A stretch of 64,000 nucleotides of DNA from CAIVVT01 sp963757265 (GTDB taxonomy: Bacteria > Acidobacteriota > Terriglobia > Bryobacterales > Bryobacteraceae): contig CAVWRA010000006.1 in assembly GCA_963757265.1 (NCBI GenBank), positions 2,356,001 through 2,420,000 of the forward strand, given 5' to 3'. The translations under genes and the position numbers were made by a program. Position 1 is the first letter of the stretch. Each line of letters starts with the position of its first letter. Shown here piece after piece: positions 25,513 to 34,332 of the stretch. Under the pieces are notes generated by a model. That model saw nothing but the letters and a program-made list of their open reading frames with translations, made no database searches and was not told the DNA's origin.

Positions 25513-26477
25513 AAGCTGTATTCGTGACCGATCCGGGCGGCGTTGACAAGCTGCGCTACGAGGAACTGCCGGCGCCGAAACCGGCCGCCGGCGAGGCGCT
25601 GGTGAAGATCCACGCGGCAGGCGTGAATTTCATCGACATTTACTTCCGCACGGGGCTTTACATGGCCCAGCCGCCGGTGGTGCTGGGGCTGGAAGGCGCG
25701 GGCGTGGTGGAGCAGGTTGGCGAGGGCGTGACAGGGTTCGCCCCGGGCGACCGCGTGGCGTACGCGATGGCGCGCGGCTCCTACGCGGAGTATGCTGCGG
25801 TGCCAGCCTGGCAATTGGTAAAAGTGCCCGCGGAGATCAGTTTGGAGGTTGCGGCGGGGTCGATGCTGCAAGGCATGACGGCGCATTACCTGACGCACTC
25901 GACGTTCCAGTTGAAGGCCGGCGACACGGCGCTGATCCATGCCGCCGCGGGCGGAGCGGGACAGTGGACCGTGGCGGCGGCCAAGCTGCGCGGGGCGCGG
26001 GTGATCGGAACCACATCGACAAAGGAGAAGGCCGCGATCGCGCGCCAGGCCGGCTGCGACGAGGTGATTCTGTACACGGAACAGGACTTCGAGCACGAGG
26101 TCAAGCGGCTGACCGGCGGCAGGGGCGTAGAGGTGGTCTACGACTCGGTAGGCAAGTTGACGTGGGGGCAGAGCCTGAATTCGCTCAAGCCGCGCGGCAT
26201 GATGGTGAGCTTCGGCAACGCCAGCGGTCCGGTGGATCCGATTCTGCCGCTGATCCTGAGCCAGAAGGGCTCGCTGTACCTCACCCGGCCGACGCTCGCT
26301 CACTACGCCGCCACGCGCGAGGAAGTGCTGTGGCGGGCGGGCGACGTCTTCCGCTGGCTGCGGGACGGGCATCTCAAATTGCAGATCTACGCGCGCTATC
26401 GGCTGAGTGAGGCGGGGCGCGCGCAGGAGGACCTGGCCAGCCGCAGGACGACGGGCAAGCTGCTGCTGATTCCGTAG
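25509..26477 (+). CDS. Zinc-independent quinone oxidoreductase / enoyl reductase (MDR family)
   Basis: 322 aa. NADPH-dependent reduction of quinones or enones. It starts MKAVFVTDPGGVDKLRYEELPAP, with GVNFIDIYFRTGLY, GLEGAGVVEQVG and the nucleotide loop HAAAGGAGQWTVAAAKLRG. The structural-zinc cysteines of alcohol dehydrogenases are absent. Closest in pattern to QorA/zeta-crystallin. A GTG at 25494 is an alternative start, but the ATG at 25509 matches the family. Substrate unknown. Confidence 0.88.
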   Translation: MKAVFVTDPGGVDKLRYEELPAPKPAAGEALVKIHAAGVNFIDIYFRTGLYMAQPPVVLGLEGAGVVEQVGEGVTGFAPGDRVAYAMARGSYAEYAAVPAWQLVKVPAEISLEVAAGSMLQGMTAHYLTHSTFQLKAGDTALIHAAAGGAGQWTVAAAKLRGARVIGTTSTKEKAAIARQAGCDEVILYTEQDFEHEVKRLTGGRGVEVVYDSVGKLTWGQSLNSLKPRGMMVSFGNASGPVDPILPLILSQKGSLYLTRPTLAHYAATREEVLWRAGDVFRWLRDGHLKLQIYARYRLSEAGRAQEDLASRRTTGKLLLIP

Positions 26478-26539
26478 CGCGTTCGGGTGCTGCGTTGAGG
26501 GATTGAATCGCGAGCCGGGCGTGATAGGATCGTCGCAGT

Positions 26540-27199
26540 ATGACGAAACAGGAAATCTTATCCATCATTCGGGAAATCGGCATCGTACCGGTCGTTCGCA
26601 CGCCTTCGGCTGAAAGTGCGGTCAAGGCGATCGAAGCTATTTATGAGGGCGGAATCCGTCTGGCCGAAATCACCATGACCGTGCCCGGCGCGGTGCGGGT
26701 GCTGCAGAAACTGGCCGACCACTTCGGCGACCGGATGCTGCTGGGCGCGGGGACGGTGCTCGATCCGGAGACCTGCCGGGTGTGCATGCTGGCGGGGGCG
26801 CAGTTCTTCGTCACGCCGGCCCTGAATTTTAAAACGATTGAGATGGCTCACCGCTACTCCAAGCCGGTCACGCCCGGGGCGCTGACGCCGACGGAGGTGC
26901 TGGCGGCGTGGGAGGCGGGCGCCGATATGGTGAAGATCTTCCCCTGTGACAACGTCGGCGGGCCGAAATACATCAAGGCGCTCAAGGCCCCATTTCCGCA
27001 GATCGAGATGATTCCGACCGGCGGCGTCAGCCTGACGACGGCGGGCGATTTCCTGAAGGCCGGCGCGTGCGCCGTGGCCGTGGGCGGGGAGTTGATCGAC
27101 TCCAAGACGATCCGCGAGGGCAGCTACGGGATCTTCACGGAACGGGCCCGGCGTTTCCTGGATGCCGTGAAGACGGCTCGCGAGGAGATGAAGGGCTAG
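26540..27199 (+). CDS. eda: 2-dehydro-3-deoxyphosphogluconate / 4-hydroxy-2-oxoglutarate aldolase
   Basis: 219 aa TIM barrel, class I aldolase. IVPVVRTPSAESA, LAEITMTVPGA (catalytic Glu), GAGTVLDPE, FVTPALN and MVKIFPCDNVGGPKYIKALK with the Schiff-base Lys are in order. Cleaves KDPG to pyruvate and glyceraldehyde 3-phosphate in the Entner-Doudoroff route; no edd is in the window. The stop codon TAG overlaps the left end of a palindromic repeat. Confidence 0.92.
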   Translation: MTKQEILSIIREIGIVPVVRTPSAESAVKAIEAIYEGGIRLAEITMTVPGAVRVLQKLADHFGDRMLLGAGTVLDPETCRVCMLAGAQFFVTPALNFKTIEMAHRYSKPVTPGALTPTEVLAAWEAGADMVKIFPCDNVGGPKYIKALKAPFPQIEMIPTGGVSLTTAGDFLKAGACAVAVGGELIDSKTIREGSYGIFTERARRFLDAVKTAREEMKG

Positions 27200-27380
27200 C
27201 CCGGATGTTTCACCAACAATCGGCTGCGGCGCGCGATAGGGCCGCATCTACTGCGTTGCGCTCGGTCGCCGTCCTCGACGTACTGTTCAAGTACGCCTGC
27301 GGGCGGCTCCCGTCGCGCGCCTTGTATCTGCAGCCCTCTCATCGCGCCTCGCTGCGATCGTGGTGCAACATCCGGGCTGG
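27196..27380. repeat. 185-bp imperfect palindrome, MITE/REP-like
   Basis: The ends are inverted repeats of about 19 bp (AGCCCGGATGTTTCACC at 27198-27214; its complement with one mismatch, ending TCCGGGCT, at 27362-27378). The midpoint falls on a small hairpin CGTACTGTTCAAGTACG (27279-27295), and the arms between are partly complementary, so the whole unit folds on itself. It codes for no protein that I can support. Only one copy is in the window. Confidence 0.6.
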
Positions 27381-27556
27381 CTCCGCGGCGACACAGCTTT
27401 TCGATGGCCCCCTGCTTTCGGGCCTCCGGGTAAGGTCCCAAAGCGGATTCGCGGGCCCGATGGCGTGAACCGCGGGGGCGTTCCGATCGTCCAGTGAGAA
27501 TCGCAAAAGGAACGCTGCGGGCCTCTGCTAAACTGGGGTTTCCTGGAAGGTGGCGC
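27381..27556. other. Intergenic stretch before the Trm112-like gene
   Basis: 176 bases with no coding sequence that I recognise. GCTAAACT at about 27533-27540 contains a TAAACT -10-like element, 20 bases before the next ATG, like several other leaders in the window. Confidence 0.3.
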
Positions 27557-27727
27557 ATGGCAGTCAGTCAGGATCTGCTTGACATTCTCGTCTGTCCCGT
27601 TTGCAGGGAGCCGGTTCAGTTGACCGAGGATCACGGGGGGCTGAGGTGCCCCGCTTGCCGGCGCGTGTACCCGATTCGCGACGACATCCCCGTGATGCTC
27701 GTGGATGAGGCGCGGATCGAGGACTGA
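27557..27727 (+). CDS. Trm112-family zinc-binding protein
   Basis: 56 aa, usual length. Two CxxC pairs (LVCPVCREPV and RCPACRRVYPI) bind one zinc; ending IPVMLVDEA is typical. Members act as partners/activators for methyltransferases or are small structural proteins. GGAAGG precedes the ATG. It is 10 bases before the glycosyltransferase gene and probably co-transcribed with it. Confidence 0.88.
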   Translation: MAVSQDLLDILVCPVCREPVQLTEDHGGLRCPACRRVYPIRDDIPVMLVDEARIED

Positions 27728-27737
27728 GACGGCACGT

Positions 27738-28649
27738 ATGCCGGCGGTGCTCCATACGCTGCCGCCCTCCGCGCGCGTTCTCGTGATCCGGCTCAGGTCC
27801 CTGGGCGACAGCGTTCTGACGACGCCCGCTCTCCGGCTGCTCAAGCATGCGCGGCCCGACCTGCGCCTGGCGGTGATGGTGGAACAACGCTTTGCCGCCG
27901 TGTTCGAAGGCAACCCCGATGTCGATGCGATTCTCGCGCCGGGGCCGGGCCGGGCGTTGACGTGGAGGCCGGCCTTGACTCTCAATTTGCATGGCGGTCC
28001 GCGCAGCGCCATGCTGAGTGCCGCCTCGATGGCGGGATATCGGGCGGGATTCGGCCATTTTCGTTTCCAGGCGCTGTACAATCTCCACATTCCGCGGGCA
28101 CAGGAGATTCTGGGCGAGGAACGCACGGTTCATACGGCGGAGCACGTTGCATCGGCCATGTTCTGGTTGGGCGTTCCGCGCGCTGAAATCCCGCGCGCCT
28201 GCCTGTTCGCGGCGAGCGGCCGCGAGCGGGCTCCTCACGCGGTCCTGCATCCGTTCGCCTCGGCTGCGCACAAGGCTTGGCCGGCGGAGCCGTTTGTTGC
28301 GCTGGGGCGCTACCTGGAAGAGAAGCTCGGTCTGGAAGTGGTCATCATCGGCGGCCGGGGCGACCACTTCGCGCCGTTCGCGGAATTCGAGTGTCTGCAG
28401 GGAGCTCCGTTGCGCGAAGTGAAAACAGTGCTCGCGGGAGCGCGGCTGTTTGTCGGGAACGATAGCGGACCAGCCCACATGGCGGCGGCGTTCGGCCTGC
28501 CGGTCGTAGTTCTGTACGGCTCTTCGGATGCGACGGTGTGGGCGCCATGGCGGACTCAGAGCGAGGTCATCACCGCCGCGGAGGGTCTGGCAAATGTAAC
28601 CCTGGAGAGGGTGGCGGCGGCGGTCGAGAAGCTGCGAGCGCGCGCATGA
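27738..28649 (+). CDS. Glycosyltransferase family 9 (heptosyltransferase-like)
   Basis: 303 aa, GT-B fold. VLVIRLRSLGDSVLTTPALRLLKHARPD is the N-terminal signature; the C-terminal domain has VLHPFASAAHKAWPAEPFVALG and FVGNDSGPAHMAAAFGLPVVVLYG, the nucleotide-sugar site. Likely adds heptose or another sugar to the lipopolysaccharide core at the inner membrane. Immediately upstream of an MsbA-like exporter with ATGA overlap, supporting a role in lipopolysaccharide assembly. The acceptor is unknown. Confidence 0.87.
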   Translation: MPAVLHTLPPSARVLVIRLRSLGDSVLTTPALRLLKHARPDLRLAVMVEQRFAAVFEGNPDVDAILAPGPGRALTWRPALTLNLHGGPRSAMLSAASMAGYRAGFGHFRFQALYNLHIPRAQEILGEERTVHTAEHVASAMFWLGVPRAEIPRACLFAASGRERAPHAVLHPFASAAHKAWPAEPFVALGRYLEEKLGLEVVIIGGRGDHFAPFAEFECLQGAPLREVKTVLAGARLFVGNDSGPAHMAAAFGLPVVVLYGSSDATVWAPWRTQSEVITAAEGLANVTLERVAAAVEKLRARA

Positions 28650-30460
28650 AGGAATTGTTCCGGCTCATCGGATTCGCGAAGCGGTATTTTCCGGTTCTGG
28701 CCCTGGCCATCGTGCTGATGCTCATCGCCGGAGCGATGCACGCCGCGTTGCCGCTGCTGGTGAAGGCAGTCATCGACAATGTGTTCAATCCGCAGGCCGC
28801 AGGCATGCGGGCCGAATTGGTCAAGCTGCCGTTCAAGCCCCACATCGTCTACCTGGACCAGGTTGTGCCGTTCCACCTGACCGACGTCTGGTCGCTCGTG
28901 GCGGTGTCGATTTTGATGGTCTTTCTGATCAAGGGTCTCACCGACTACGCGGGCAATTATCTGATCAGTTACGTCGGTTTTTCCGCGGTGACCGATCTGC
29001 GCCAGAAGACCTTTGAAAAGGTGGTGCGCGAGGAGCACGAGTTCTTCCAGAGCCACTCGACCGGCAGGCTGATGTCGTCGCTGATGAGCGATGTTGACAA
29101 GATCCAGTTGGCGGTTTCCCAGATGCTGGCCGACTGGTTCCGCCAATCCTTCAGCGCGCTCGGCTACCTCTATGTGATGTTCCAGTACGATTGGCGCCTG
29201 ACCCTCATTTCAACGTTTGTCGTGCCGTTCGTCCTGCTGCCGACGGCCCGGCTGGGCAAGCGGATCCGGCGCACGACGCGCTCGGCGCAGGATAACGCCG
29301 CGGAGTTGAACCAGATTCTCCAGGAGTCCTTCAGTGGACACGCGGTGGTGAAGAGTTTCGGTGCGGAGGAGTACGAGAGCCGGCGCTTCGCGCTCGCCGG
29401 CCTGCGCTACAAGCGCAACAATCTGCGTTACATCGCCCAGCAGGCGCTGCCGTCGCCGATCATCGAATTTCTCGGCGCGGTGACGATTGTCGGCCTGCTG
29501 AGCTACGCCCACACGCGGATCCAGTCGCACGCCATGACGGCCGGCAATTTCACGGGCTTCGTCATGGCGCTGCTGTTGTTGTTTGAGCCCGTGAAGCGGC
29601 TGACCGGGATCACGAACATCTTCCAGCAGGCGCTGGGCGCCGCGCAGCGCGTGTTCGAGTATTCCGACCGTCCGCAGGCAATCTCCGAGGTGCAAGGCGC
29701 GAAGAAGCTGGCCGGGTTGCGGGAAGCCATCGTTTTCGAGGACGTGTGGTTCCGCTATCCGGGCGCGGAGACTTACGCGCTGGAGGACGTCTCGCTCGAG
29801 GTGAAGCGCGGCGAAGTCGTCGCGCTGGTGGGTCCCAGCGGCGCCGGCAAGACGACGCTGGCGCATCTGGTGCCGCGGTTCTACGACGTGGAGCGGGGGC
29901 GCGTGCTGATCGACGGCGTGGACATCCGCACGGCGTCGCTGGCTTCGCTGCGCAGCCTGTGCGCGCTGGTCGGCCAGGAGACGTTCCTGTTCGACGACAC
30001 CGTGACCAACAACATTCGGTACGGGCGGCCGGGAGCGAGTCTGGATGAGATCCGCGAGGCGGCCCGCACCGCCCTGGCCGACGAGTTTATCGACGCCCTC
30101 CCGCAGGGCTATGACACGCGGGTCGGCGAGCGCGGCGCGATGCTGAGCGGCGGGCAGCGGCAGAGACTTTCCATCGCGCGGGCGCTGCTGAAGAACGCGC
30201 CGATCCTGATTCTGGACGAAGCGACTTCGCAACTCGACACCGAAAGCGAGCTGCTGGTGCAGCGCGCGCTGGCCAACCTGATGACGAACCGGACCGTGAT
30301 CGTCATCGCGCACCGCCTTTCGACCATCCGCCGCGCGGACCGCATCGTCGTGCTCGACGCCAGCCGCATCAGCGAGATTGGAACCCACGAGGAGCTGCTG
30401 GCGCAGGGCGGCATCTATGAACGTCTGCACCGGTTGCAGTATGTTGACTTGGAGCACTGA
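28646..30460 (+). CDS. msbA: MsbA-like lipid A/lipid exporter, ABC transporter half
   Basis: 604 aa. Six transmembrane helices in the N-terminal ~320 residues (first: YFPVLALAIVLMLIAGAMHAALP), then an ATPase domain: Walker A GPSGAGKTTLA, Q-loop, signature LSGGQRQRLSIARAL, Walker B PILILDEATSQLD, H-loop IAHRLS. Half-transporter length as expected for an MsbA homodimer flipping lipid A. A ~50-residue extracytoplasmic loop (QAAGMRAELVKLPFKPHIV) sits between TM1 and TM2, longer than in E. coli MsbA. Overlaps the GT9 gene by 4 bases. Confidence 0.88.
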   Translation: MKELFRLIGFAKRYFPVLALAIVLMLIAGAMHAALPLLVKAVIDNVFNPQAAGMRAELVKLPFKPHIVYLDQVVPFHLTDVWSLVAVSILMVFLIKGLTDYAGNYLISYVGFSAVTDLRQKTFEKVVREEHEFFQSHSTGRLMSSLMSDVDKIQLAVSQMLADWFRQSFSALGYLYVMFQYDWRLTLISTFVVPFVLLPTARLGKRIRRTTRSAQDNAAELNQILQESFSGHAVVKSFGAEEYESRRFALAGLRYKRNNLRYIAQQALPSPIIEFLGAVTIVGLLSYAHTRIQSHAMTAGNFTGFVMALLLLFEPVKRLTGITNIFQQALGAAQRVFEYSDRPQAISEVQGAKKLAGLREAIVFEDVWFRYPGAETYALEDVSLEVKRGEVVALVGPSGAGKTTLAHLVPRFYDVERGRVLIDGVDIRTASLASLRSLCALVGQETFLFDDTVTNNIRYGRPGASLDEIREAARTALADEFIDALPQGYDTRVGERGAMLSGGQRQRLSIARALLKNAPILILDEATSQLDTESELLVQRALANLMTNRTVIVIAHRLSTIRRADRIVVLDASRISEIGTHEELLAQGGIYERLHRLQYVDLEH

Positions 30461-30463
30461 TTC

Positions 30464-31357
30464 ATGAGTGTGCGCAGCATGACCGGCTATGCCCAGGCGC
30501 GGCGCCAGGGCGCCTGGGGCGAGATTACGGCCACATTGAAGAGCGTCAACCACCGGGCGCTCGACCTGCACGCCTATCTGCCGATGGAGTTTGACGCGCT
30601 GGACCCGGTCCTGCGGCAGACGGTCCGCCGGAAGATCTCCCGCGGGCACATCGAACTTCGATTGTCTTACAGGCCCTCCGAAAAGAGCGCCGGCCCGTCC
30701 CTGAACAGAACGCTTTTCGACGCCTACCTGCGAGCGTTGAAGGAGGCCTCGGATCTCAGTGGAGTCCTCGCCGATCCGGACCCCAATCGGGCCTTGCGGA
30801 TTCCCGGGATGCTCTCCCAGGATGAGGCCGCGCCGCTGCCGGAGGAGACCGCGACCGAGGCAGTGCGGGCCACCGAGGACGCGCTCGACGCGCTGAACCG
30901 GTTTCGGGAACGGGAAGGCCAGGAGACGGTGGCCGCCATGCGCGGCCACAACGAACTGATCCGCCAACATGCCCAGATCATTTGGGAACTCCGCGGCGCA
31001 GTGACGGAGGCGATCCGGATCCGTCTGCAGGAGCGCATCTCGAAGCTGTTCAACGGCATGCCGCTGGAGCCGCAGCGCCTGGCCCAGGAGGTCGCGTATT
31101 TAGTGGACCGCAGCGATGTGAGCGAGGAAGTGGACCGGCTGAACGTCCACGTCCGCGAACTCGAGCAACTGCTCGACCACGGCGGCGAACTTGGTAAGAA
31201 GCTCGACTTCCTGTTGCAGGAGATGAACCGGGAAATCAACACTACCCTTTCGAAAACGTCCGGAGCCGGCGAGCCGGGGGTGCGGATCACGGCACTGGGC
31301 CTGGAAATCAAGACCGGTATCGAGCGCATCCGCGAGCAAGCCTTGAATCTGGAATGA
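30464..31357 (+). CDS. yicC: YicC-family endoribonuclease
   Basis: 297 aa, the family length. RSMTGYAQARRQ at the N-terminus and the C-terminal DUF1732 block (EEVDRLNVHVRELEQLLDHGGELGKKLDFLLQEMNREINT…) are characteristic; family members cut RNA and regulate sRNA in E. coli. Immediately upstream of gmk with an ATGA overlap, its usual neighbour. Confidence 0.92.
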   Translation: MSVRSMTGYAQARRQGAWGEITATLKSVNHRALDLHAYLPMEFDALDPVLRQTVRRKISRGHIELRLSYRPSEKSAGPSLNRTLFDAYLRALKEASDLSGVLADPDPNRALRIPGMLSQDEAAPLPEETATEAVRATEDALDALNRFREREGQETVAAMRGHNELIRQHAQIIWELRGAVTEAIRIRLQERISKLFNGMPLEPQRLAQEVAYLVDRSDVSEEVDRLNVHVRELEQLLDHGGELGKKLDFLLQEMNREINTTLSKTSGAGEPGVRITALGLEIKTGIERIREQALNLE

Positions 31358-32007
31358 GCCGCGTTTTCATCATCTCGGCGCCCTCGGGCTCGGGCAAGTC
31401 CACGCTGGTGAAGCGCCTGCTGGCGCACGATCAGGACCTGATCTTCTCGACCTCCTATACGACCCGCGCGCCGCGCGGGACGGAGGTCAACGGCCAGCAC
31501 TACGTCTTCATCACGCGGCCGGAGTTCGAAGAGCGCATCCGCCGCGGCGAATTCCTCGAATGGGCGCTGGTGTTTGGGAATTACTATGGAACGCATCGCG
31601 GCGTCTTGGAGCGCGGCCAGACCGAGGGCAGGGACGTGGTTCTCGACATCGACGTTCAGGGTGCGCGACAATTGAAGGAGAAGATACCCGAAGCCGTCAG
31701 TATCTTTATCCTGGCCCCGTCCAGGGAAGAACTGGCCAAGCGTTTGCGGACCCGCTCGGAAGACTCCGAGGAGGTGATTTTGCGAAGGCTGGCGGGAGCG
31801 GCCCGGGAAATCGAGGATTTTCGCCGCTACGATTACGTGCTCGTCAACGACGATGTGGATTTGGCGAGCGAAAGGCTGCGGGCGATTGTCGATGCGGAAC
31901 GCGGAGGGGGCGCTAATCCAATGGTGGATGCCCTTCGCCGGGCCAACCCCGCGGTGACGCAGCGGGTGGAGCGGATTCTGGAGACTTTTCGAGGGAACGA
32001 AGCCTGA
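31354..32007 (+). CDS. gmk: Guanylate kinase
   Basis: 217 aa. Phosphorylates GMP with ATP. P-loop SAPSGSGKSTLVKRLL; GMP-binding SYTTRAPRGTEVNGQHYVFI (Tyr, Arg); lid RTRSEDSEEVILRR. ATGA overlap with yicC and 11 bases before rpoZ. No anomalies. Confidence 0.96.
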   Translation: MSRVFIISAPSGSGKSTLVKRLLAHDQDLIFSTSYTTRAPRGTEVNGQHYVFITRPEFEERIRRGEFLEWALVFGNYYGTHRGVLERGQTEGRDVVLDIDVQGARQLKEKIPEAVSIFILAPSREELAKRLRTRSEDSEEVILRRLAGAAREIEDFRRYDYVLVNDDVDLASERLRAIVDAERGGGANPMVDALRRANPAVTQRVERILETFRGNEA

Positions 32008-32018
32008 AGGAGTGCAGC

Positions 32019-32264
32019 ATGGCCGAACGGACGACCCGCAGTCCCATCTTCGCGATTCCGGACGACCCGGAATTGAGCGCTTATCGGTTCATCATCGTGG
32101 CGGCAAAACGCGCCCGGCAACTGCAGAGCGGCGCCCGCTCGTTTCTGCCCAGCACGTCGAAGAAGCCGACCGTGGCGGCGATGGAAGAGGTGCGGCGCGG
32201 TCTGGTGAGTTGGTACGACCCTGGCGTGGAGCCGCCCGAGCCGCCGGCCGAAGAACAGCTCTGA
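32019..32264 (+). CDS. rpoZ: RNA polymerase omega subunit
   Basis: 81 aa. SAYRFIIVAAKRARQLQSGAR matches the conserved omega helix, and KKPTVAAMEEVRRGLV the second part. It helps beta' folding. In the standard gmk-rpoZ-coaBC order. Lacks the long C-terminal extension of E. coli omega. Confidence 0.92.
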   Translation: MAERTTRSPIFAIPDDPELSAYRFIIVAAKRARQLQSGARSFLPSTSKKPTVAAMEEVRRGLVSWYDPGVEPPEPPAEEQL

Positions 32265-32283
32265 CACCGCTGACGGGGTCTTC

Positions 32284-33510
32284 ATGCCCGGCATACCCGC
32301 AGTTTTAGGCGTCGGCGGAGGCATTGCAGCCTACAAGTCGGCCGAACTTGCGCGCGCACTGATGGAACGTGGCTTCGACGTGCGGACGGTGATGACCGAG
32401 GCCGCGCGCGAATTTATCCAACCGCTGACCTTCGCGGCGCTGACCGGACGAAAGGTCATCACCAGCCTGTTTCCCGCCAACAGTTCTGAGGACGCGCTCG
32501 CCAGTTCGGTGGAGCATATCGCGGTCGCTCAGGAGAGCCGCCTGCTGGTCGTGGCGCCGGCCACTGCTGACCTGCTTGCCCGCTTTGCGCAGGGCCTGGC
32601 CAACGATTTCCTGACCACGTTCTACCTTGCTTTCCAGGGGCCCGTGCTGCTCTGCCCGGCGATGAATACGGCCATGTGGCAGCACCCGGCCACCGTGCAC
32701 AACCTGGAGATTTTGAAGGGCCGCGGCCACACCGTTCTGGATCCCGACGCGGGGCCGTTGGCCTGCGGCACGGTGGGCCCCGGCCGCCTGCCCGATCCCG
32801 AGCGGATCGCGGCCATCGCCTGCCGCATGGTCACCCAACGGCATGACTTCGACCACGAGACGGTGCTCGTCACCGCCGGGCCGACGCGCGAGCCGATGGA
32901 CCCGGTCCGCTTCATCTCCAACCGCTCCAGCGGCAAGATGGGCTATGCGCTGGCGGAAGCGGCCGTGGCGCGCGGCGCGCGAGTCATCCTGGTGAGCGGC
33001 CCGGTGCATCTGTCCCCTCCCGAAGGCGTCGAATTGATTCAGGTCCAAACCGCGCTGGAAATGCGCGAGGCGGTGATGAGCCGGCTCGACGAGTCGAGCA
33101 TCGTCCTCAAGTCCGCCGCCGTCGCCGACTACTATGTCGCCAATGTGCCCCGGCAGAAGGTCAAGAAGACCCCCATGCGGTACTCGCTCGAACTGGAGCC
33201 GACACCCGACATTCTGGCCGAAATCGGCCGCCGCAAGAAAGACCAGATTCTGATCGGATTCGCGGCTGAGACCGAGAATCTGGTCCCGGAAGCGCGGCGA
33301 AAACTCGAATCGAAAAACTGCGACATGGTGGTGGCAAACCTTGTTTCGCAGGACGGCACGGGGTTCGAATCCGAAGAGAATGAGGTGGTTCTCGTCCAGC
33401 GCTCCGGCGACAAGCTGCATCTCGCCAAGGCGCCCAAGCGCGTGATCGCGAACCAGGTTCTCGATCAGATCCTGAAGCTGCGGCTGGCGCTTCATCACCA
33501 GGACAGTTGA
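32284..33510 (+). CDS. coaBC: Bifunctional phosphopantothenoylcysteine decarboxylase / synthetase
   Basis: 408 aa. Two steps of coenzyme A synthesis. N-terminal CoaC flavoprotein domain: VGGGIAAYKSAEL, the active-site region with His (SSVEHIAVAQ), LCPAMNTAMWQHPA. C-terminal CoaB domain: LVTAGPTREPMDPVRFISNRSSGKMG and KSAAVADYYV, KKTPMRYSLELEPTPDIL. No fusion or truncation. Confidence 0.95.
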   Translation: MPGIPAVLGVGGGIAAYKSAELARALMERGFDVRTVMTEAAREFIQPLTFAALTGRKVITSLFPANSSEDALASSVEHIAVAQESRLLVVAPATADLLARFAQGLANDFLTTFYLAFQGPVLLCPAMNTAMWQHPATVHNLEILKGRGHTVLDPDAGPLACGTVGPGRLPDPERIAAIACRMVTQRHDFDHETVLVTAGPTREPMDPVRFISNRSSGKMGYALAEAAVARGARVILVSGPVHLSPPEGVELIQVQTALEMREAVMSRLDESSIVLKSAAVADYYVANVPRQKVKKTPMRYSLELEPTPDILAEIGRRKKDQILIGFAAETENLVPEARRKLESKNCDMVVANLVSQDGTGFESEENEVVLVQRSGDKLHLAKAPKRVIANQVLDQILKLRLALHHQDS

Positions 33511-33528
33511 GTTCCGTTCGCTACCCTC

Positions 33529-34332
33529 ATGGATCGAGAATCCTTGAAGCGTCATCTCGAGTTTTTCCGCGATCTGGGCATCAGCCAACTGCGTATTCCT
33601 CCGGCGGAGAGTGCGGCCGGACCCGGTCGCTCGCATCCGCGCAACGCCCTTTCGGAAACGCTGCAGCCGCCGGAATCGCCCGCAGCCGCCAGGCCCGGAC
33701 AGATCTCACTGACCCCCGATTTACTGGCGTTGCCGAGCCCGCTGGAGTTCGCACTCGAACTCGATACGCTCGAGCGGATCGCGGAAGACATCGGGGACTG
33801 CAAACGCTGCCGGCTGTGCGAAAAACGCCACAAGATCGTCTTCGGCTCGGGCAATCCGCGGGCCCGGCTGGTGTTCGTCGGCGAGGGGCCGGGAGCGGAT
33901 GAGGACCAGCAGGGGCTGCCGTTCGTCGGGCGCGCCGGCCAGTTACTGACGCAGATGATCAACGGCACGGCGATGAAGGAAGGCCTGGCAATCCGGCGCG
34001 AGGACGTGTACATCTGCAACGTCGTCAAGTGCCGGCCGCCGGAAAACCGCACGCCGCTGCCGGACGAAATGGAGATCTGCGGCCAGTTCCTGTCCCGCCA
34101 GTTGATGGTGCTGCGTCCCAAGGCGATTTGCGCTCTTGGCGGCACGGCCGTGAAGGCGCTGCTGGGAACGCGCGAAGGCATCACACGGCTCCGCGGCAAC
34201 TGGCAGAATTGGAGGGACATCCCGGTGATGCCCACCTACCACCCATCGTTTCTGCTGCGCCCCTACTCGCAAAACGCCAAGCGCGAGGCGTGGGAAGACC
34301 TGAAACTGGCGCTCCACTATGTCTACGATTGA
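33529..34332 (+). CDS. Family 4 uracil-DNA glycosylase (Fe-S)
   Basis: 267 aa. Removes uracil from DNA. The Fe-S cluster cysteines: CKRCRLCEKR and later VVKCRPPENRTP plus a C-terminal Cys. Active site GEGPGADEDQQGLPFVGRAGQLL; LGGTAVKALLG and PTYHPSFLLR follow. The N-terminal ~65 residues (LRIPPAESAAGPGRS…) are a Pro/Ala-rich extension common in fusions with a DNA polymerase-like lead peptide. Overlaps tmk by 14 bases. Confidence 0.9.
   Translation: MDRESLKRHLEFFRDLGISQLRIPPAESAAGPGRSHPRNALSETLQPPESPAAARPGQISLTPDLLALPSPLEFALELDTLERIAEDIGDCKRCRLCEKRHKIVFGSGNPRARLVFVGEGPGADEDQQGLPFVGRAGQLLTQMINGTAMKEGLAIRREDVYICNVVKCRPPENRTPLPDEMEICGQFLSRQLMVLRPKAICALGGTAVKALLGTREGITRLRGNWQNWRDIPVMPTYHPSFLLRPYSQNAKREAWEDLKLALHYVYD

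Noticed and set aside
29210..30970. Minus-strand 586-codon frame over msbA and yicC
   Set aside because: Shadow of the GC-rich ABC transporter; low-complexity composition and no start signals.
32305..33636. Minus-strand frame opposite coaBC
   Set aside because: CoaBC is complete on the other strand; the shadow has no motifs.
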